Shown here: positions 39,483 to 52,600 of the stretch, in pieces
Position numbering within the stretch: position 1 is the stretch's first letter
Layout: the number at the start of each line of letters is the position of its first letter
Source: a virus
Direction: 5' to 3' (one strand)
IMG/VR virus record: IMGVR_UViG_3300009158_000064
Coordinates: 1-53,597 of that record
Length of the DNA stretch: 53,597 nt
The notes under the pieces: generated by a model
The model's database searches: none
Told to the model about the DNA's origin: nothing
Seen by the model: the letters and a program-made list of their open reading frames with translations, nothing else
Program-made: the position numbers and the translations under genes

Positions 39483-42400
39483 GCTGTCTTGATTACTGCA
39501 AAGTTAATGATTGGTGCTTCGGCAACAGCAGGCGATACTACATTATAAATTTGTACAGCAAACGATCCTGCTGCTACATTAGCAACATTGAGTATATAGC
39601 TACCAACAGTACCAGATCGTTGGCTCAATATAATTACATCAGTTGCTGCTACTGTAGTATTAGTAACAGTAAACACATTGGTTGTATTTGCTGTAGTAAT
39701 TGTACTGAACAATGTAATAGCACCAGTAATGTTACTGATAGTAACCGAATTATTACGATTAGCTGTTTGAGTATTAGCACCAATAGTGCTGTTATATCCT
39801 AATCCACCTGCACCGTTTACACGTAACCCTGTTCCAGTAATAACTACTACATTGGCATTACCTGCTGAACTGAAGTTTATATTTCCATTAGCTGCAGGAA
39901 TATTTATATTACTATTTCCGTTTGCTAATGTACCAATGATGTTACCACCAAAGAAGCTGTTACCTGCTGCAACATATAGTGCATATGGGTTAGTTATTGT
40001 CATATTCGTACCAGCAGTTGGCTGTGCTTGAATATAGAAAGTAGCCGCATTGGTTGCTGTTACTGTAGTATTTGCTGCTGCATAAGTTGGGGTAGCAATC
40101 GCATGTGCTGCTGCAACTGACAATGTACCGGATGCCGCTGCTGAATTGTCCGTATAAGTTGAAGATATACTTCTAATACCCATAACACCGGTGACTGTAC
40201 TCACGTTAGCATTACCAGTAACTGCACCGTTTGCTGTATAACTATTAGAAGTTATAGCATTTGCACCAGATATGTTGCCACCGGTACCAGAACCAATAGT
40301 TACGTTTGTGCCTTGAACTGTAAGATTACCAGTGATGTTTGCAGTACCAGATATATTAGCACCGGTATTAGAAAATACTGCTACATTACTAGTACCACCG
40401 ACGGATAGAGTAATATTGCCGGCAGCTGATGGGATACTTACGTTACTATTGCAATTTGCATATATACCAGTTAAGTTAGCTGCATTTAAGTTACCAGTAA
40501 TGTTGGCAGTACCAGATATATTAGCACCCGTGTTAGATATTACTAATACGTTAGCTGTACCAGTTACTGATATATTAACATTTCCGTTTGCTGATGGGAT
40601 ATTTATGTTACTATTACCATTCGCAATACCACCAATTAAGTTACCAACTGTCAAGTTAGCAGAAATAGTAACGTTACCGTTAAAGTATGAGTTAGCCGGT
40701 GTTGATGCACCACCAACCCACAATGCATATCTATTAGTTATTGTTACATTACTGCCAGCAGTTGGTGCACCTAATATTGCCATCGTTGCTGCGTTACCAT
40801 ACGTAACAAGAAGATTTGACGCTGCCATAGTTGGTATATCAAATCCATGTGCGCCTGCTAGTGTGATAGAAGTTGAAGCCAAACTAATAGTATCTGTATA
40901 TGTAGCTTGAGTTGCTCTTATACCAACGTTATTAGCGACTGGTATAGTGGTACTAAAATTCATATTACCGTACGCAACGCCGTTAGCAGTAATTGTATTA
41001 GCAATAAATGAAGTGTTTGCAGCTTGTACTAGAACACCAGTATTAGCTATTATCATAACATTTGCTACACCACCAACATCAGTAAGTATATTACCATTTG
41101 CTACTGGAATACTAAAATCAGTATTTCCATTTGCAAAAATTCCAATTAAATTACCAGCTGTTAAATTACCCGGTACATTAACACCAATGTCAGTAACTAT
41201 TAATACGTTTGCATTACCTGCTGATGATATATTAACATTTCCGTTAGCAACTGGTATATTTACATTACTGCTACCATTACTAATCAATGCACCACTGGTA
41301 GCTATACCAGTTAATAGTGAACCATTACCTGCAAAGAAGGGTGCAGTAACTGTATTAGAATAAAATCCGTTTCCAGTGACGTTTGCACCGGTATTAGAAA
41401 CAACTAATACATTAGCAGTACCAGTGGCACTCATAGTAATGTTACCATTTGCTATGACTGTCACATTGCTATTACCATTTATTAAAGAAGTGCCAGCACT
41501 GATAGTAAGACCAGTCAATTGACTACCATTACCTATGAAGAATGCTCCACTGACATTACCGGTTGTATTAATATTACCACTGCCTGTATTCAATGTGCCG
41601 GCTACGTTAACGCCAGTTGATGTTACAACTACAACGTTTGGTACACTTGTTACCGAGATAGTGACATTTGAATTTGCTACTACGTTTACATTACTATTTC
41701 CATTAGCTATACTTGATGTTGTTGGAAAAATGCCAGTCAATAGACTACCATTGCCTATGAAGAATGCTCCACTTACGTTACCCGTAGTATTAATATTCCC
41801 ACTACCAGTGTTCAATGTGCCATTGATATTAGCGCCAGTTCCAGTTACTACTAATATGTTAGCATTACCTGCTGATGATATATTAACGTTTCCGTTTGCT
41901 GCTGGTATGTTTACATTACTGTTACCATTTGCGTGAGACCCCAATAGGTTAGCTGCACTTAAATTACCAGTGACACTTACATTACCACTGAAGTTTCCAG
42001 TACCTGCTACGTTCACGCCAGTACCAGTGATTGTCAATGTTGTGTTACCAACCGCAGCTACAGTTACGTTTCCGTTTGCTGCTGGTATATTTATATTACT
42101 GTTACCATTACTGAATGTAGTAAAAGTAAGACCAGTTAAGAATGCACCGTTACCTGTGAAGAAGTTAGCACTCAAGTTACCGTTAGCATCTCTCTGAGCA
42201 ATTGTATTTGCTGTGTTTGCAGATGTAGGTGTATTACCTTGCAATGCGTTAGCATTTAAGTTTGCTACAACTGTGGTCGAAGTAACTATTAATGGAGCAG
42301 TACCTGTTGCGACAGTAGATATAATCTGTCCTGCTGTACCTAAATTACCTACGTTTGCATTACCGGCAATGTTAGCTGTACCTGTGATATTAGCGCCAGT

Positions 42401-45400
42401 TCCAGTCACTACCAATATATTAGCATTACCTACTGCTGATATATTAACGTTCCCGTTTGCTGCTGGAATATTTACATTACTATTGCCATTTGACACAAAT
42501 GTGCCAGCACTTACACTGATACCGGTCAACTGACTACCATTGCCTATGAAGAATGCTGCTGTTACATTTGCACCAAAGGTACCTGTATTAGCTGAAATCA
42601 CATTAGCACCTGTAACATTACCGCCGACACCGCCGCCCACTGTTAAGGCAGATGTAACTACGCCGGTGTTACTTACTACCATTACATTTGAAACACCAGT
42701 AGCACTCATAGTGATATTGCCGTTTGCAGTAGCTATATTTACATTACTGTTTCCATTACTGATACTTGCACCACCGCCGCCTCCCCCTGATTGTGCTACC
42801 CAACTTAAGTTACCGGCACCGTCTGTACTTAGTACATATGTGCTAGAACCACCTGTAATTTTTACATTACTCACAGAACCTAAATTTGAGGTATTTGTTA
42901 CTTGAAGATTTCCGGTTACTGTAAGTTGATTGGTTGTTTTATCAAATGTTAGATTAGCACTACCATTTGCAGTGCTAGCGTCATTGAATATAATTTGTGT
43001 GTTACTACCAGCGACTGGTCCTGTTGCACCAGTCGCTCCGTTATAACCAGTAGCGCCAGTAGCACCTGTACTACCTATACCAGTAGCACCAGTTGCTCCG
43101 TCATTGCCTGTTGCACCTGTTGCGCCTGTACTACCTAAACCAGTAGCACCTGTACTACCTACTGCTCCCGTCGCGCCAGTACTACCTAATCCAGTAGCGC
43201 CTGTAGCGCCTGAAAAACTAGTTAGTCCAGTCAATTGACTACCATTGCCTAAGAAGTACGCTGCTGTTACGTTAGCAGTAAAATTACCTGTGTTTGCACT
43301 TATAACATTAGCCCCACTGATGTTTCCACCTGTGCCTGCACCCGTTACTATATTTCCAGTAACTGTTAATAAACTGGAAGTTTTATCGAATGTTAAGTTA
43401 GCACTACCATTAGCAACACCTGCATCATTGAATATGATTTGTGTATTAGATCCTGCAATCGGACCTGTAGCGCCAGTAGCACCATCATATCCAGTAGCAC
43501 CAGTTGCACCTGTACTACCTAAACCAGTAGCACCCGTTGCACCTGTACTACCTAATCCTGTTGCACCAGTAGCACCATCATATCCAGTAGCACCAGTTGC
43601 ACCTGTACTACCTAAACCAGTAGCACCCGTTGCACCTGCACCTGTAGCACCTGTAGCACCCCCGCTGCTAGTAATACCGGTCAATTGACTACCATTACCT
43701 AAGAAATATGATGCGGTTACATTAGCAGTAAAATTACCTGTGTTTGCACTTATAACATTAGCCCCACTGATGTTTCCACCTGTGCCTGCACCCGTTATGA
43801 TGTTACCAGTGATATTCGCTGTACCTGCAACATTCATACCAGTACCAGTAACTATTACAACATTAGCGTTGCCTACAGCACTTAAGTTGATGTTACCATT
43901 TGCTGACGGGATGCTTACATTGCTATTGCCATTAAATATAGTATTACTACTTGTAGATATACCGGTCAATTGACTACCATTTCCCAAGAAGTATCCGGCA
44001 GTTACATTACCTGTACCAGTGATTATACCACTACCAAATCCTAAATTACCTACATTAGCATTACCTACAACATTCAAAGTAGTAGCAAAGTTACCAGAAT
44101 TAGCACTTAAAACATTAGCTCCGGTGATATTGCCGCCAGTGCCTGCACCAGTTATTATGTTACCAGTGATTGTTAATACGCTAGATGTCTTATCAAATGT
44201 TAAGTTAGCACTACCATTTGCTGTACCTGCATCATTGAATATGATTTGTGTATTAGATCCTGCAATCGGACCTGTAGCGCCAGTTGCTCCGTTATTACCC
44301 GCTGCACCTGTTGCACCAGTGCTACCTAAACCAGTAGCACCCTGAGCACCTGTTGCACCTGTACTACCTAAACCAGTAGCACCAGTTGCACCGTCATTAC
44401 CTGCTGTACCTGTTGCACCTTGGGCACCAGTTGCACCTGTACTACCTAAACCAGTTGCACCTGTTGCACCTTGATCACCTGTTGCACCTTGGGCACCAGT
44501 TGCACCTGTACTACCTAAACCAGTTGCACCTGTTGCACCTTGGGCGCCAGTTGCACCTGTGCTACCTAAATTGCCTGTTGCACCAGTTGCACCAGTTGCA
44601 CCAGTACTACCTAAGCCAGTTGCACCAGTTGCACCGTCATTGCCTGCTGCACCTGTAGCACCCGTGCTACCTAATCCAGTAGCGCCCGTCGCTCCAATTG
44701 CACCAGTACTACCTACACCAGTTGCACCAGTACTACCTACACCAGTTGCACCAGTACTACCTACACCAGTTGCACCTGTCGCACCAGTACTACCTAAACC
44801 AGTAGCTCCAGTTGCACCAGTCGCACCTGCACCTGTAGCACCAGTGGCGCCGCTGCTACTTGAAAGACCGGTCAATTGACTACCATTACCTAAGAAATAT
44901 GATGCTGTTACATTAGCACTGAAATTACCTGTATTTGCACTTAATACATTTGCACCAGTTAAATTACCACCTGTAGCTGAACCTATTGTTAAATTACCAG
45001 AGATATTTGTTGTACCTGCAACATTCATACCAGTACCAGTTACTATCACTACATTAGCGTTACCAACAGCACTAATAGTTATATTACCATTGGCCACTGG
45101 AATATTTACATTACTATTACCATTTGACAATGAACCGGCACTACCTACACCTGTCAATTGACTACCATTACCGATAAAATAATTAGCACTTAAATTGCCA
45201 CTTGCATCTCTTACTGCAACTGTATTTGCCGTATTTGCTGTTGCTGTAGTATATCCATCAAGTAAATCAGCATTCAAGTTTGCTACTACTGTATTTGAAC
45301 TAACAATAAACGGAGCAGTACCTGTTGTTACATTCGAGGTAAACACATTTGCAAATATTACATTAGCACCAGTTAAATTACCACCTGTAGCTGAACCTAT

Positions 45401-47302
45401 TGTTAAATTACCAGAGATATTTGCAGTTCCTGCAACATTCATGCCGGTACCAGTGATAATTACTACGTTACTATTACCCACAGCACTCATAGTAATGTTA
45501 CCGTTCGCAGCAGGAATGTTTACATTACTATTTCCATTGCTGATGCTAGCAGGAGTACCAGTTGCAATACCAGTTAATTGACTACCATTGCCAATATAGT
45601 AAGTAGCACTAACATTACCAGTTACTGCTAACACGTTGGTTGTTTTGTTAAAAGTTAGATTAGCACTACCATTCGCAACACCTGCGTCATTGAATACAAC
45701 TTGAGTATTACTTCCGGCAATCGGACCAGTTGCACCAGTTGCACCGTCATTGCCTGCTGCACCTGTTGCACCTGTACTACCTAAACCAGTTGCACCTGTA
45801 GCACCTGTACTACCTAAACCAGTTGCACCAGTAGCACCTGTACTACCTAAACCAGTTGCGCCAGTGGCACCATTATATCCAGTAGCACCAGTAGCACCAG
45901 TTGAACCTGTAAAACTAGTAAGTCCAGTCAATTGACTACCATTGCCAATAAAGTATGCTGCTGTTACATTAGCAGTAAAATTACCTGTGTTAGCACTAAT
46001 AACATTAGCACCAGTTAAGTTACCACCAGTGGCTGATCCTATAGTTAAATTACCAGAGATGTTTGCTGTACCAGTGATATTAGCGCCAGTACCAGTAACA
46101 GTCAATGTTGTGTTGCCTACTGCTGCTATAGTTACGTTTCCATTAGCTGTTGCTATGTATACGTTGCTATTCCCATTCGCTAATGCACCTACAAAATTAC
46201 TTGCGGTTACATTACCAACTACTGCTAATACATTAGTTGTTTTATTGAATGTTAAATTAGCACTACCATTCGCAGTGCCGGCGTCATTGAATACAATTTG
46301 AGTATTACTGCCTGCAACTGGTCCTGTTGCTCCGGTTGCGCCATTAAAGCCAGTTGCACCAGTGGCGCCCGTAGCACCTAAACCAGTGGCTCCTGTAGCA
46401 CCCGTACTGCCTAAACCAGTTGCACCTGTGGCACCTGTACTACCTAATCCAGTTGCTCCTGTGCTACCTTGATTACCTGTTGCACCAGTTGCACCAGTTG
46501 CACCAGTACTACCTAAGCCAGTTGCTCCTGTGGCTCCATCATTACCAGTAGCGCCAGTACTACCTAAGCCAGTTGCTCCTGTGCTACCTTGATTACCAGT
46601 TGCACCAGTTGCACCTGTACTACCTAAACCAGTTGCACCTGTGCTACCTGAATTGCCTGTTGCTCCTGTAGCACCCGTTGCTCCAGTACTACCTGTATAT
46701 CCAGTAGCGCCTGTTGCACCGCTACTACTTGGAAGTCCTGTCAATTGACTACCATTACCTATGAAATATGCAGCAGCAACGTTAGCACTAAAATTTCCTG
46801 TACCAGCTACATTCACCCCAGTACCAGTGATTGTTAGTGTTGTGTTACCAGCAGCAGCTACAGTCACATTGCCGTTTGCGGTAGCGATATAGATATTACT
46901 ATTGCCATTCGCTAGTGTACCTATGATATTACCAGTGAAACGTGCGTTTCCCCCTGCTAATAATGAATATGAGTTAGTTATCGTAGCATTTGTATTAGCT
47001 ACTGGTCCACCTGCGATATAGAAAGTAGCTGCGTTTGTGAACGTGACACCTGTGTTCGCCGCTGCTAAGTTTGGTGCAGCAAATGCGTGTATAGCTGCAT
47101 TAGCTACTGTCGCTGATGATGCAGCAGAATTATCTGTATATGTAGCAAAAACACCACGGAAACCTAAGTTTGCAGTTACAGTGGCGATATTAACATTACC
47201 TGTAGCGTTTCCCGAGACGGTTACTGAGTTGCTGGTTGTACTAGCGAATGTGAAGTTATTCGCTGAGTCAATTGCTACCGGTTGTATCGTTAAAACTGCC
47301 AT
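39479..47302 (-). CDS. giant collagen-like tail fibre, 2607 aa
   Basis: The protein mixes five collagen-type blocks of Gly-Ala-Thr repeats (DNA near 46315-46740, 45715-45915, 44265-44875, 43440-43675, 43010-43225) with repeated beta modules marked by [11 protein letters not shown] and [10 protein letters not shown] domain with a TYTD core appears once near the N-terminus and twice near the C-terminus. The last ~1170 residues are free of collagen repeats. It would form a very long trimeric fibre. Late boxes lie on both ends. The size, an order above typical bacterial proteins, is the main oddity; the frame is open throughout. Confidence 0.85.
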   Translation of the reverse strand: MAVLTIQPVAIDSANNFTFASTTSNSVTVSGNATGNVNIATVTANLGFRGVFATYTDNSAASSATVANAAIHAFAAPNLAAANTGVTFTNAATFYIAGGPVANTNATITNSYSLLAGGNARFTGNIIGTLANGNSNIYIATANGNVTVAAAGNTTLTITGTGVNVAGTGNFSANVAAAYFIGNGSQLTGLPSSSGATGATGYTGSTGATGATGATGNSGSTGATGLGSTGATGATGNQGSTGATGLGSTGATGNDGATGATGLGSTGATGATGATGNQGSTGATGLGSTGATGATGLGSTGATGATGLGATGATGATGFNGATGATGPVAGSNTQIVFNDAGTANGSANLTFNKTTNVLAVVGNVTASNFVGALANGNSNVYIATANGNVTIAAVGNTTLTVTGTGANITGTANISGNLTIGSATGGNLTGANVISANTGNFTANVTAAYFIGNGSQLTGLTSFTGSTGATGATGYNGATGATGLGSTGATGATGLGSTGATGATGLGSTGATGAAGNDGATGATGPIAGSNTQVVFNDAGVANGSANLTFNKTTNVLAVTGNVSATYYIGNGSQLTGIATGTPASISNGNSNVNIPAANGNITMSAVGNSNVVIITGTGMNVAGTANISGNLTIGSATGGNLTGANVIFANVFTSNVTTGTAPFIVSSNTVVANLNADLLDGYTTATANTANTVAVRDASGNLSANYFIGNGSQLTGVGSAGSLSNGNSNVNIPVANGNITISAVGNANVVIVTGTGMNVAGTTNISGNLTIGSATGGNLTGANVLSANTGNFSANVTASYFLGNGSQLTGLSSSSGATGATGAGATGATGATGLGSTGATGATGVGSTGATGVGSTGATGVGSTGAIGATGATGLGSTGATGAAGNDGATGATGLGSTGATGATGATGNLGSTGATGAQGATGATGLGSTGATGAQGATGDQGATGATGLGSTGATGAQGATGTAGNDGATGATGLGSTGATGAQGATGLGSTGATGAAGNNGATGATGPIAGSNTQIIFNDAGTANGSANLTFDKTSSVLTITGNIITGAGTGGNITGANVLSANSGNFATTLNVVGNANVGNLGFGSGIITGTGNVTAGYFLGNGSQLTGISTSSNTIFNGNSNVSIPSANGNINLSAVGNANVVIVTGTGMNVAGTANITGNIITGAGTGGNISGANVISANTGNFTANVTASYFLGNGSQLTGITSSGGATGATGAGATGATGLGSTGATGATGYDGATGATGLGSTGATGATGLGSTGATGATGYDGATGATGPIAGSNTQIIFNDAGVANGSANLTFDKTSSLLTVTGNIVTGAGTGGNISGANVISANTGNFTANVTAAYFLGNGSQLTGLTSFSGATGATGLGSTGATGAVGSTGATGLGSTGATGATGNDGATGATGIGSTGATGATGYNGATGATGPVAGSNTQIIFNDASTANGSANLTFDKTTNQLTVTGNLQVTNTSNLGSVSNVKITGGSSTYVLSTDGAGNLSWVAQSGGGGGGASISNGNSNVNIATANGNITMSATGVSNVMVVSNTGVVTSALTVGGGVGGNVTGANVISANTGTFGANVTAAFFIGNGSQLTGISVSAGTFVSNGNSNVNIPAANGNVNISAVGNANILVVTGTGANITGTANIAGNANVGNLGTAGQIISTVATGTAPLIVTSTTVVANLNANALQGNTPTSANTANTIAQRDANGNLSANFFTGNGAFLTGLTFTTFSNGNSNINIPAANGNVTVAAVGNTTLTITGTGVNVAGTGNFSGNVSVTGNLSAANLLGSHANGNSNVNIPAANGNVNISSAGNANILVVTGTGANINGTLNTGSGNINTTGNVSGAFFIGNGSLLTGIFPTTSSIANGNSNVNVVANSNVTISVTSVPNVVVVTSTGVNVAGTLNTGSGNINTTGNVSGAFFIGNGSQLTGLTISAGTSLINGNSNVTVIANGNITMSATGTANVLVVSNTGANVTGNGFYSNTVTAPFFAGNGSLLTGIATSGALISNGSSNVNIPVANGNVNISSAGNANVLIVTDIGVNVPGNLTAGNLIGIFANGNTDFSIPVANGNILTDVGGVANVMIIANTGVLVQAANTSFIANTITANGVAYGNMNFSTTIPVANNVGIRATQATYTDTISLASTSITLAGAHGFDIPTMAASNLLVTYGNAATMAILGAPTAGSNVTITNRYALWVGGASTPANSYFNGNVTISANLTVGNLIGGIANGNSNINIPSANGNVNISVTGTANVLVISNTGANISGTANITGNLNAANLTGIYANCNSNVSIPSAAGNITLSVGGTSNVAVFSNTGANISGTANITGNLTVQGTNVTIGSGTGGNISGANAITSNSYTANGAVTGNANVSTVTGVMGIRSISSTYTDNSAAASGTLSVAAAHAIATPTYAAANTTVTATNAATFYIQAQPTAGTNMTITNPYALYVAAGNSFFGGNIIGTLANGNSNINIPAANGNINFSSAGNANVVVITGTGLRVNGAGGLGYNSTIGANTQTANRNNSVTISNITGAITLFSTITTANTTNVFTVTNTTVAATDVIILSQRSGTVGSYILNVANVAAGSFAVQIYNVVSPAVAEAPIINFAVIKTA

Positions 47303-47320
47303 CTATGTTCCTTGTTCTTA

Positions 47321-47328
47321 TATTTATG
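47321..47328 (-). promoter_or_regulatory. late-type promoter box (CATAAATA) for the giant fibre gene
   Basis: CATAAATA on the minus strand lies about 19 nt upstream of the ATG at 47302, with AAGGAA as ribosome site in between. Confidence 0.55.
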
Positions 47329-47362
47329 CGTCTTTTGAAAGTGAATATCTAGTTGGTATGAT

Positions 47363-47977
47363 TTATTCGTACAGAATATTTACAGTACCTGCGTCAAAAC
47401 TATCTACACCGGTAGTAGTTGTTAACCTAACGGCAGTTAAGGCACTACCCAACTCAATGTAACCTGCGGTAAAAATTGTAGTTGCTTCATCGCTTCTTCC
47501 CATTATTGCAGAACAAACCCATTTATTTGTTGCCGCATCTACAAGAGTAAAAACAAATGTTCCAGATGTAAATGCCGTAGTAGCCAATGCCCTTAACAAA
47601 TCAAAACCAGTACTAATAGCGCCTGCGCTTGCAGTTGATGTTGAGCCTCTAATAATTGAAGATGTACCAGCATACCCAGATGCAACGTATGTCGGCGTGC
47701 CACCTGTTCCAAGCTGGGCAGTTAAATTTCCAGATGTGCCGTTTGTTGATACTGCAAACAATTGCAATGTGATTCTTTTTGCCCAACTTGGGATATTGGG
47801 AAATCCTACGCTTGTGCCACTAGCAGTTACAGAAGTACCTGAACTAATTGCTCCGCCTAAAATCGTTTTGTTCGTTAATGTTTGTGTGTCAGTCGTACCA
47901 ACGACAGCACTTGTAGGATTTCCAACACCACCAGCTGGAAATGTGATTCCCGTATCACCGTTTATTATCGCTGCCAT
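47363..47977 (-). CDS. tail-fibre domain protein (204 aa)
   Basis: It starts MAAIINGDTGITFPAGG and contains 'TDTQTLTNKTI', a motif found at the start of many phage tail-fibre or tip proteins. The remainder is beta-rich and ends in a short 'VDSFDAGTVNILYE'. One base separates it from the next gene. It probably forms a fibre tip or receptor-binding domain. Confidence 0.65.
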   Translation of the reverse strand: MAAIINGDTGITFPAGGVGNPTSAVVGTTDTQTLTNKTILGGAISSGTSVTASGTSVGFPNIPSWAKRITLQLFAVSTNGTSGNLTAQLGTGGTPTYVASGYAGTSSIIRGSTSTASAGAISTGFDLLRALATTAFTSGTFVFTLVDAATNKWVCSAIMGRSDEATTIFTAGYIELGSALTAVRLTTTTGVDSFDAGTVNILYE

Positions 47978-47978
47978 A

Positions 47979-48656
47979 TTAACTCCATGTTCCTATACTT
48001 GTATTCGATCCACTAGCACCTAGTGGAGAGATTTTGAAATAGCTGCCAATAGCTGTAGTGTATGCGCCACCTGGCGCTGCGCTTAGTGTATATTGCGGAA
48101 TAAATGTACCGCCGGCGTTAACAGAAACTGTACCTTTTATTAGACAAAAAAACTGAAGACCAGCAAGGGCCAAAGGGCCAGTTACAGCAGTATTTGTAGC
48201 TGTTTGTATATACAACGCCATATCAGGGGCGCCTCCAGCAAAAGCTCCTGTTTTAAACAACCCTTGTACATCATATCCAATATTGTTTATAGTAGCTGTT
48301 CCTCCAAATCCAAGCCCGTACGCATGAGATGTTGTCCCGGCTGTTTTGCTTAATGCGTAAACAGCTTCAAACTGATATACCGTACTACCGATCAATGTAA
48401 CCCCAACCCCTAATATGCTTTGTGCTGTATTCACATTCGCACCAACCAAATCACTATTCAATCTATAGAACTGTTCTGCTGGAATACGACCAGTACCTAA
48501 TCCATTCACCGTTGCGGATGGATATTGACTAGTGTCTACCAATAATGCGTTAGTACCATTAGTCTGTAGTTGAAGATTACCAGTAGAGTCTGAGACATAC
48601 TTCAGTCCCGGAACACCGCTGACTACACCGTTATCTGCATTTATTATAGTTGCCAT
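47979..48656 (-). CDS. tail-fibre domain protein (225 aa)
   Basis: It opens with MATIINADNGVVSG, the same start type as the neighbour at 47363, and has 'LQTNGTNALLVDTSQ' like chaperone-fused or capsid-fibre tip proteins. It ends three bases after the start of the 204-aa gene and probably belongs to the same fibre complex. Function inferred from neighbours only. Confidence 0.6.
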   Translation of the reverse strand: MATIINADNGVVSGVPGLKYVSDSTGNLQLQTNGTNALLVDTSQYPSATVNGLGTGRIPAEQFYRLNSDLVGANVNTAQSILGVGVTLIGSTVYQFEAVYALSKTAGTTSHAYGLGFGGTATINNIGYDVQGLFKTGAFAGGAPDMALYIQTATNTAVTGPLALAGLQFFCLIKGTVSVNAGGTFIPQYTLSAAPGGAYTTAIGSYFKISPLGASGSNTSIGTWS

Positions 48657-48659
48657 ATG

Positions 48660-49556
48660 TTATAACTCCGCATTGGCTATCCAACTGAATCCAGTTACGT
48701 TACTAAATTTCGCATAAAAATTATCTGTGCTTATGAGTGGACCAACTGTGACTGATCCAGTTACCCCTGCTGTGGTTACTGCACCAGTTACTCGTTTAGT
48801 GACTTTATAATATTGCATTGCATAATCAGCATTACTTACGCCACCACCAATTTCATAATATCTCTGACAAAATTGTAATTCTGTAATTATTGAACGATAA
48901 TCAAACGATGTAGCTTGAGTTCCTTCTTCAAGTTGAATAGTATCAATTACCCATGTACCGCTCGTCTGTGCGCCCACTGTGAATACTATTTGAATTCCAG
49001 TAGTAGCCGCTGATGGTATAGCTATCTGCGCTGAATATTGCGCCCTAGATGATGTGACTGTGAATGTTCCCGTAGCTATCTGTGTCACTGTCGGACTTGC
49101 TAATGAACCAAATGTGTTTGCTGTATTAGCGTAATAAGCTGTCCATGTAACAGTTGTTAGTAATGAATTAGAGATATAACAACTAAGGGTAGCAGTTGAG
49201 TTTGCTAAATCATAACAATTAAGTTGCTCAATGCGTTGACCAAACCCAATCGCAGTAACACTCGCTGCACCTGTGAATTGATAGCGATATTGTGATGATA
49301 GATATGTTCCAGCTATCTGTTGACCAGTGACATTTGCACCAGTACAATATGCATACCATCTGTCTACAGTATAAGCAATAGCCGCAGCCGCTGTTATAGT
49401 TTGTGCTGCGCCACTATTTCTTTGATCAATTGATAGTCCACCATTGATGATACGATTTTTGAACCCAAAAGTATTTACCGATGACACGCTACCCGTGACA
49501 GATAGTGCGTTCGCTGAGGGTGTTATTGAATCTATCGCTAATGTTCCGTATGGCAT
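48660..49556 (-). CDS. tail-fibre protein with carbohydrate-binding-like end (298 aa)
   Basis: The middle contains FKNRIINGGLSIDQRNSG and the end 'QLEEGTQATSFDYRSI..ELQFCQRYYE', a combination common in phage and prophage tail fibres that carry a carbohydrate-binding-like jelly roll. The frame ends at 48660. A GATAAATA box lies upstream of the ATG at 49556. Confidence 0.75.
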   Translation of the reverse strand: MPYGTLAIDSITPSANALSVTGSVSSVNTFGFKNRIINGGLSIDQRNSGAAQTITAAAAIAYTVDRWYAYCTGANVTGQQIAGTYLSSQYRYQFTGAASVTAIGFGQRIEQLNCYDLANSTATLSCYISNSLLTTVTWTAYYANTANTFGSLASPTVTQIATGTFTVTSSRAQYSAQIAIPSAATTGIQIVFTVGAQTSGTWVIDTIQLEEGTQATSFDYRSIITELQFCQRYYEIGGGVSNADYAMQYYKVTKRVTGAVTTAGVTGSVTVGPLISTDNFYAKFSNVTGFSWIANAEL

Positions 49557-49578
49557 TCTTTAATTATCTTTCAGTAAG

Positions 49579-49586
49579 TATTTATC
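49579..49586 (-). promoter_or_regulatory. late-type promoter box (GATAAATA)
   Basis: GATAAATA on the minus strand, about 23 nt upstream of the ATG at 49556, between the stop of the right-edge fibre gene and the 298-aa gene. Confidence 0.55.
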
Positions 49587-49609
49587 CGTTACCATTATCT
49601 AGTTTCATT

Positions 49610-52600
49610 TTATATGATTACCCAACGCTGTCCAGATGGTACTGTGACAGTAACACCTGAATTAACTGTAATTGGTCCTACACTCAATCCATTCACGCCA
49701 CTTGCTAAGGTAGTGTTAGCACTTAATGTATTTGGCAATGAGAATATCGCACTAGTACTTGTATTGCCACTACCACCTCCACCTGCACCACTGCCACCAG
49801 TGATACTAGTAAATTCTACTGCTACAGTATTAGCAGGAGCAGAACTGATTGTGACTATATTACCTGTTAAGCTATATGTAGTATGAGGTTGTGATACACC
49901 GCCAATAGCTAAAGATACATAGTTTGCATTTGTTGGGGTAACTGATAATGTAAAATTTGTTTGTACGCCGTTACCAGTAAATGTGTCTACTGTAACAATT
50001 GTTGAACCAGGGGTAGTCCAACTCAATGTTCCACTACCATCTGTACTTAATACTTGATTTGCAGTTCCTCCGGTTATATGTAGATTACTAACATTACCCA
50101 AAGTAACATTTGCACCGGACAACGCTACATTACCGGTGATGTTAGCACTTGAACTTATTGCTACGTTAGCAACAGTCAATAAATTTGTTGTTTTATCAAA
50201 AGTTAGATTAGCACTTGCACCTGCTACGCCTGCATCATTGAATATAACTTGAGTATTAGATCCAGCTACCGGGCCTGTAGCACCCGTAGAGCCAATTGCT
50301 CCAGTTGCACCAGTACTACCATTTGATCCTGCTGTTCCAGTTGCACCTGTTGCTCCTGTACTACCTAAACCAGTTGCACCTGTAGCACCAGTAGTACCTA
50401 TGTATCCAGTAGCACCTGTTGCTCCAGTACTACCTAAACCAGTTGCACCTGTAGCACCAGTAGTACCTATGTATCCAGTAGCACCTGTTGCTCCTGTTGT
50501 ACCAATGTAACCTGTTGCTCCAGTAGTACCTTGATTACCTGCTATACCAGTTGCACCAGTACTACCTATCTCACCTGTTGCACCTTGATTACCTGCTGTA
50601 CCAGTTGCCCCTGTTGAACCAATTGCGCCGGTTGCCCCTGTTGTTCCTATATAACCCGTCGCACCTGTAGCACCAGTGGTACCTACAACACCAGTGGCAC
50701 CTGTTGCGCCTGTTGTTCCTATATATCCAGTTGCACCTGTACTACCGTCATAGCCTGTTGCACCTGTAGCACCAGTAGCTCCATTTGTTCCTGCTGTACC
50801 AGTAGCACCTGTACTACCTTGTAGTCCTGACGCACCTTGAATGCCTTGCACTAATGCTAAGAACAATGATTGAGCGTTACTAAAATTACTAGTACCGGTG
50901 CCACCTGAACTAGTTAATGATACTGGTAATGACCAATAACTATTTGCTGCACCGGGGTTTACATTTGTGGGTGTTCCAGTTATGACAAAATTTTGATAAT
51001 TGCTACTATTGGTTTGATCTTGTATCAAAATAGTTTCTGTCGCATCGAGCAATGATAAAAATACATCAATATCAATACCGTCATCAGTTAAATGACTTAC
51101 GTTAATTTGAGTTGCTGTAATTTGAGATGATTGATTCCAAATAATGTCACCATCACCTGGATATCCTGACGTTGCGCCCGTGTTTGCTTTGTACAAGAAT
51201 AGACTTGTGCTTGTACCTCTAGCCCCTGTAGCACCTATTTCACCAGTAGCACCCGTACTACCATTGTATCCAGTTGCACCTGTAGCACCAGTTGTTCCTA
51301 TATAACCAGTTGCACCAGTAGCACCTGTTGCTCCGTCATATCCAGTTGCACCGGTTGCTCCTGTGGTTCCAACTACACCGGTAGCACCTGTTGCACCAGT
51401 TGTTCCTATATATCCAGTTGCACCTGTACTACCATCAGATCCGGGTAGTCCAGTTGCACCAGTGGCACCAGTTGTTCCTATGTATCCAGTTGCACCTGTA
51501 CTACCATCAAATCCAGTAGCACCTGTTGCTCCTACAACACCTGTGGCACCAGTTGTTCCAATGTATCCAGTTGCTCCGGTTGCACCAGTAGAACCATCAT
51601 TACCTATTGTTCCTGTAGCGCCAGTAGCACCGGTTGATCCAGTGTAACCTGTTGCGCCTGTACTTCCATCATTACCTGTTGCTCCAGTTGCACCTGTTGT
51701 TCCTATATATCCAGTAGCACCTGTTGCTCCTTGTGCGCCAGTTGCACCAGTAGAACCATATTCACCAGTTGCACCTGTACTACCTACTTCACCAGTTGCA
51801 CCTGTACTACCAGTTGCTCCGTCTATACCGGATGCACCTGTTGCTCCTTGTGCGCCAGTAGAACCATATTCACCAGTTGCACCTGTACTACCTATTTCAC
51901 CTGTTGCGCCAGTGGCACCAGTTGTTCCTATGTATCCGGTTGCACCTGTACTACCATCAGATCCGATTAATCCAGTTGCGCCAGTAGCACCGGTTGTTCC
52001 TATCTCACCTGTAGCACCAGTTGCTCCGTCTACACCACTTGAACCTGTTGCACCAGTTGTTCCTATGTATCCAGTAGCACCTGTTGCTCCGTCGTAGCCA
52101 GTAGCACCTGTACTACCATCAGATCCAGTTGCACCTGTTGCTCCTGTTGCTCCTGTATAGCCAGTTGCACCCCCACTGCCAGCAGCCCAACTTAAATTAC
52201 CAGTTCCATCAGTACTGAGTACATATCCACTAGCACCACCACTGATATGTAAGTTACTTACATTTCCTAATGTAACAGCTACTGTATTTGCGAAATTTAC
52301 ATTACCTGAATTTATGTTGTTTACAACTAAACCACTATCAGTTATCCATACACTACCATTAAAAAGAAATCCTGATCTAATAGAACCTGCAAAAGGTGTT
52401 GATTGTAATGATGTAGTAAGAGTACCATAATTTGTAATAGCAAGACCATATGATGAATTATCTATTATTGTACTATTTTGTAATGTCAGTAGTTGTGTTT
52501 GTGTACCTGGTATTGCATTACTTGGATTACCATTAACATTAGCTAATTGTGTAGATGTTAATCCTGTAGTTGGCGGAGTAAATGCTGATGGATAAACAGC

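Noticed and set aside
39551-46301. Many plus-strand frames rich in Pro, Val and Ala
   Set aside because: They are reverse-strand shadows of the collagen-like and beta-repeat coding DNA of the giant fibre gene.
43010-46740. Possible CRISPR-like array from regularly spaced similar units
   Set aside because: Units are coding triplets of variable length in one open frame; there are no constant repeats with unique spacers and no cas genes.
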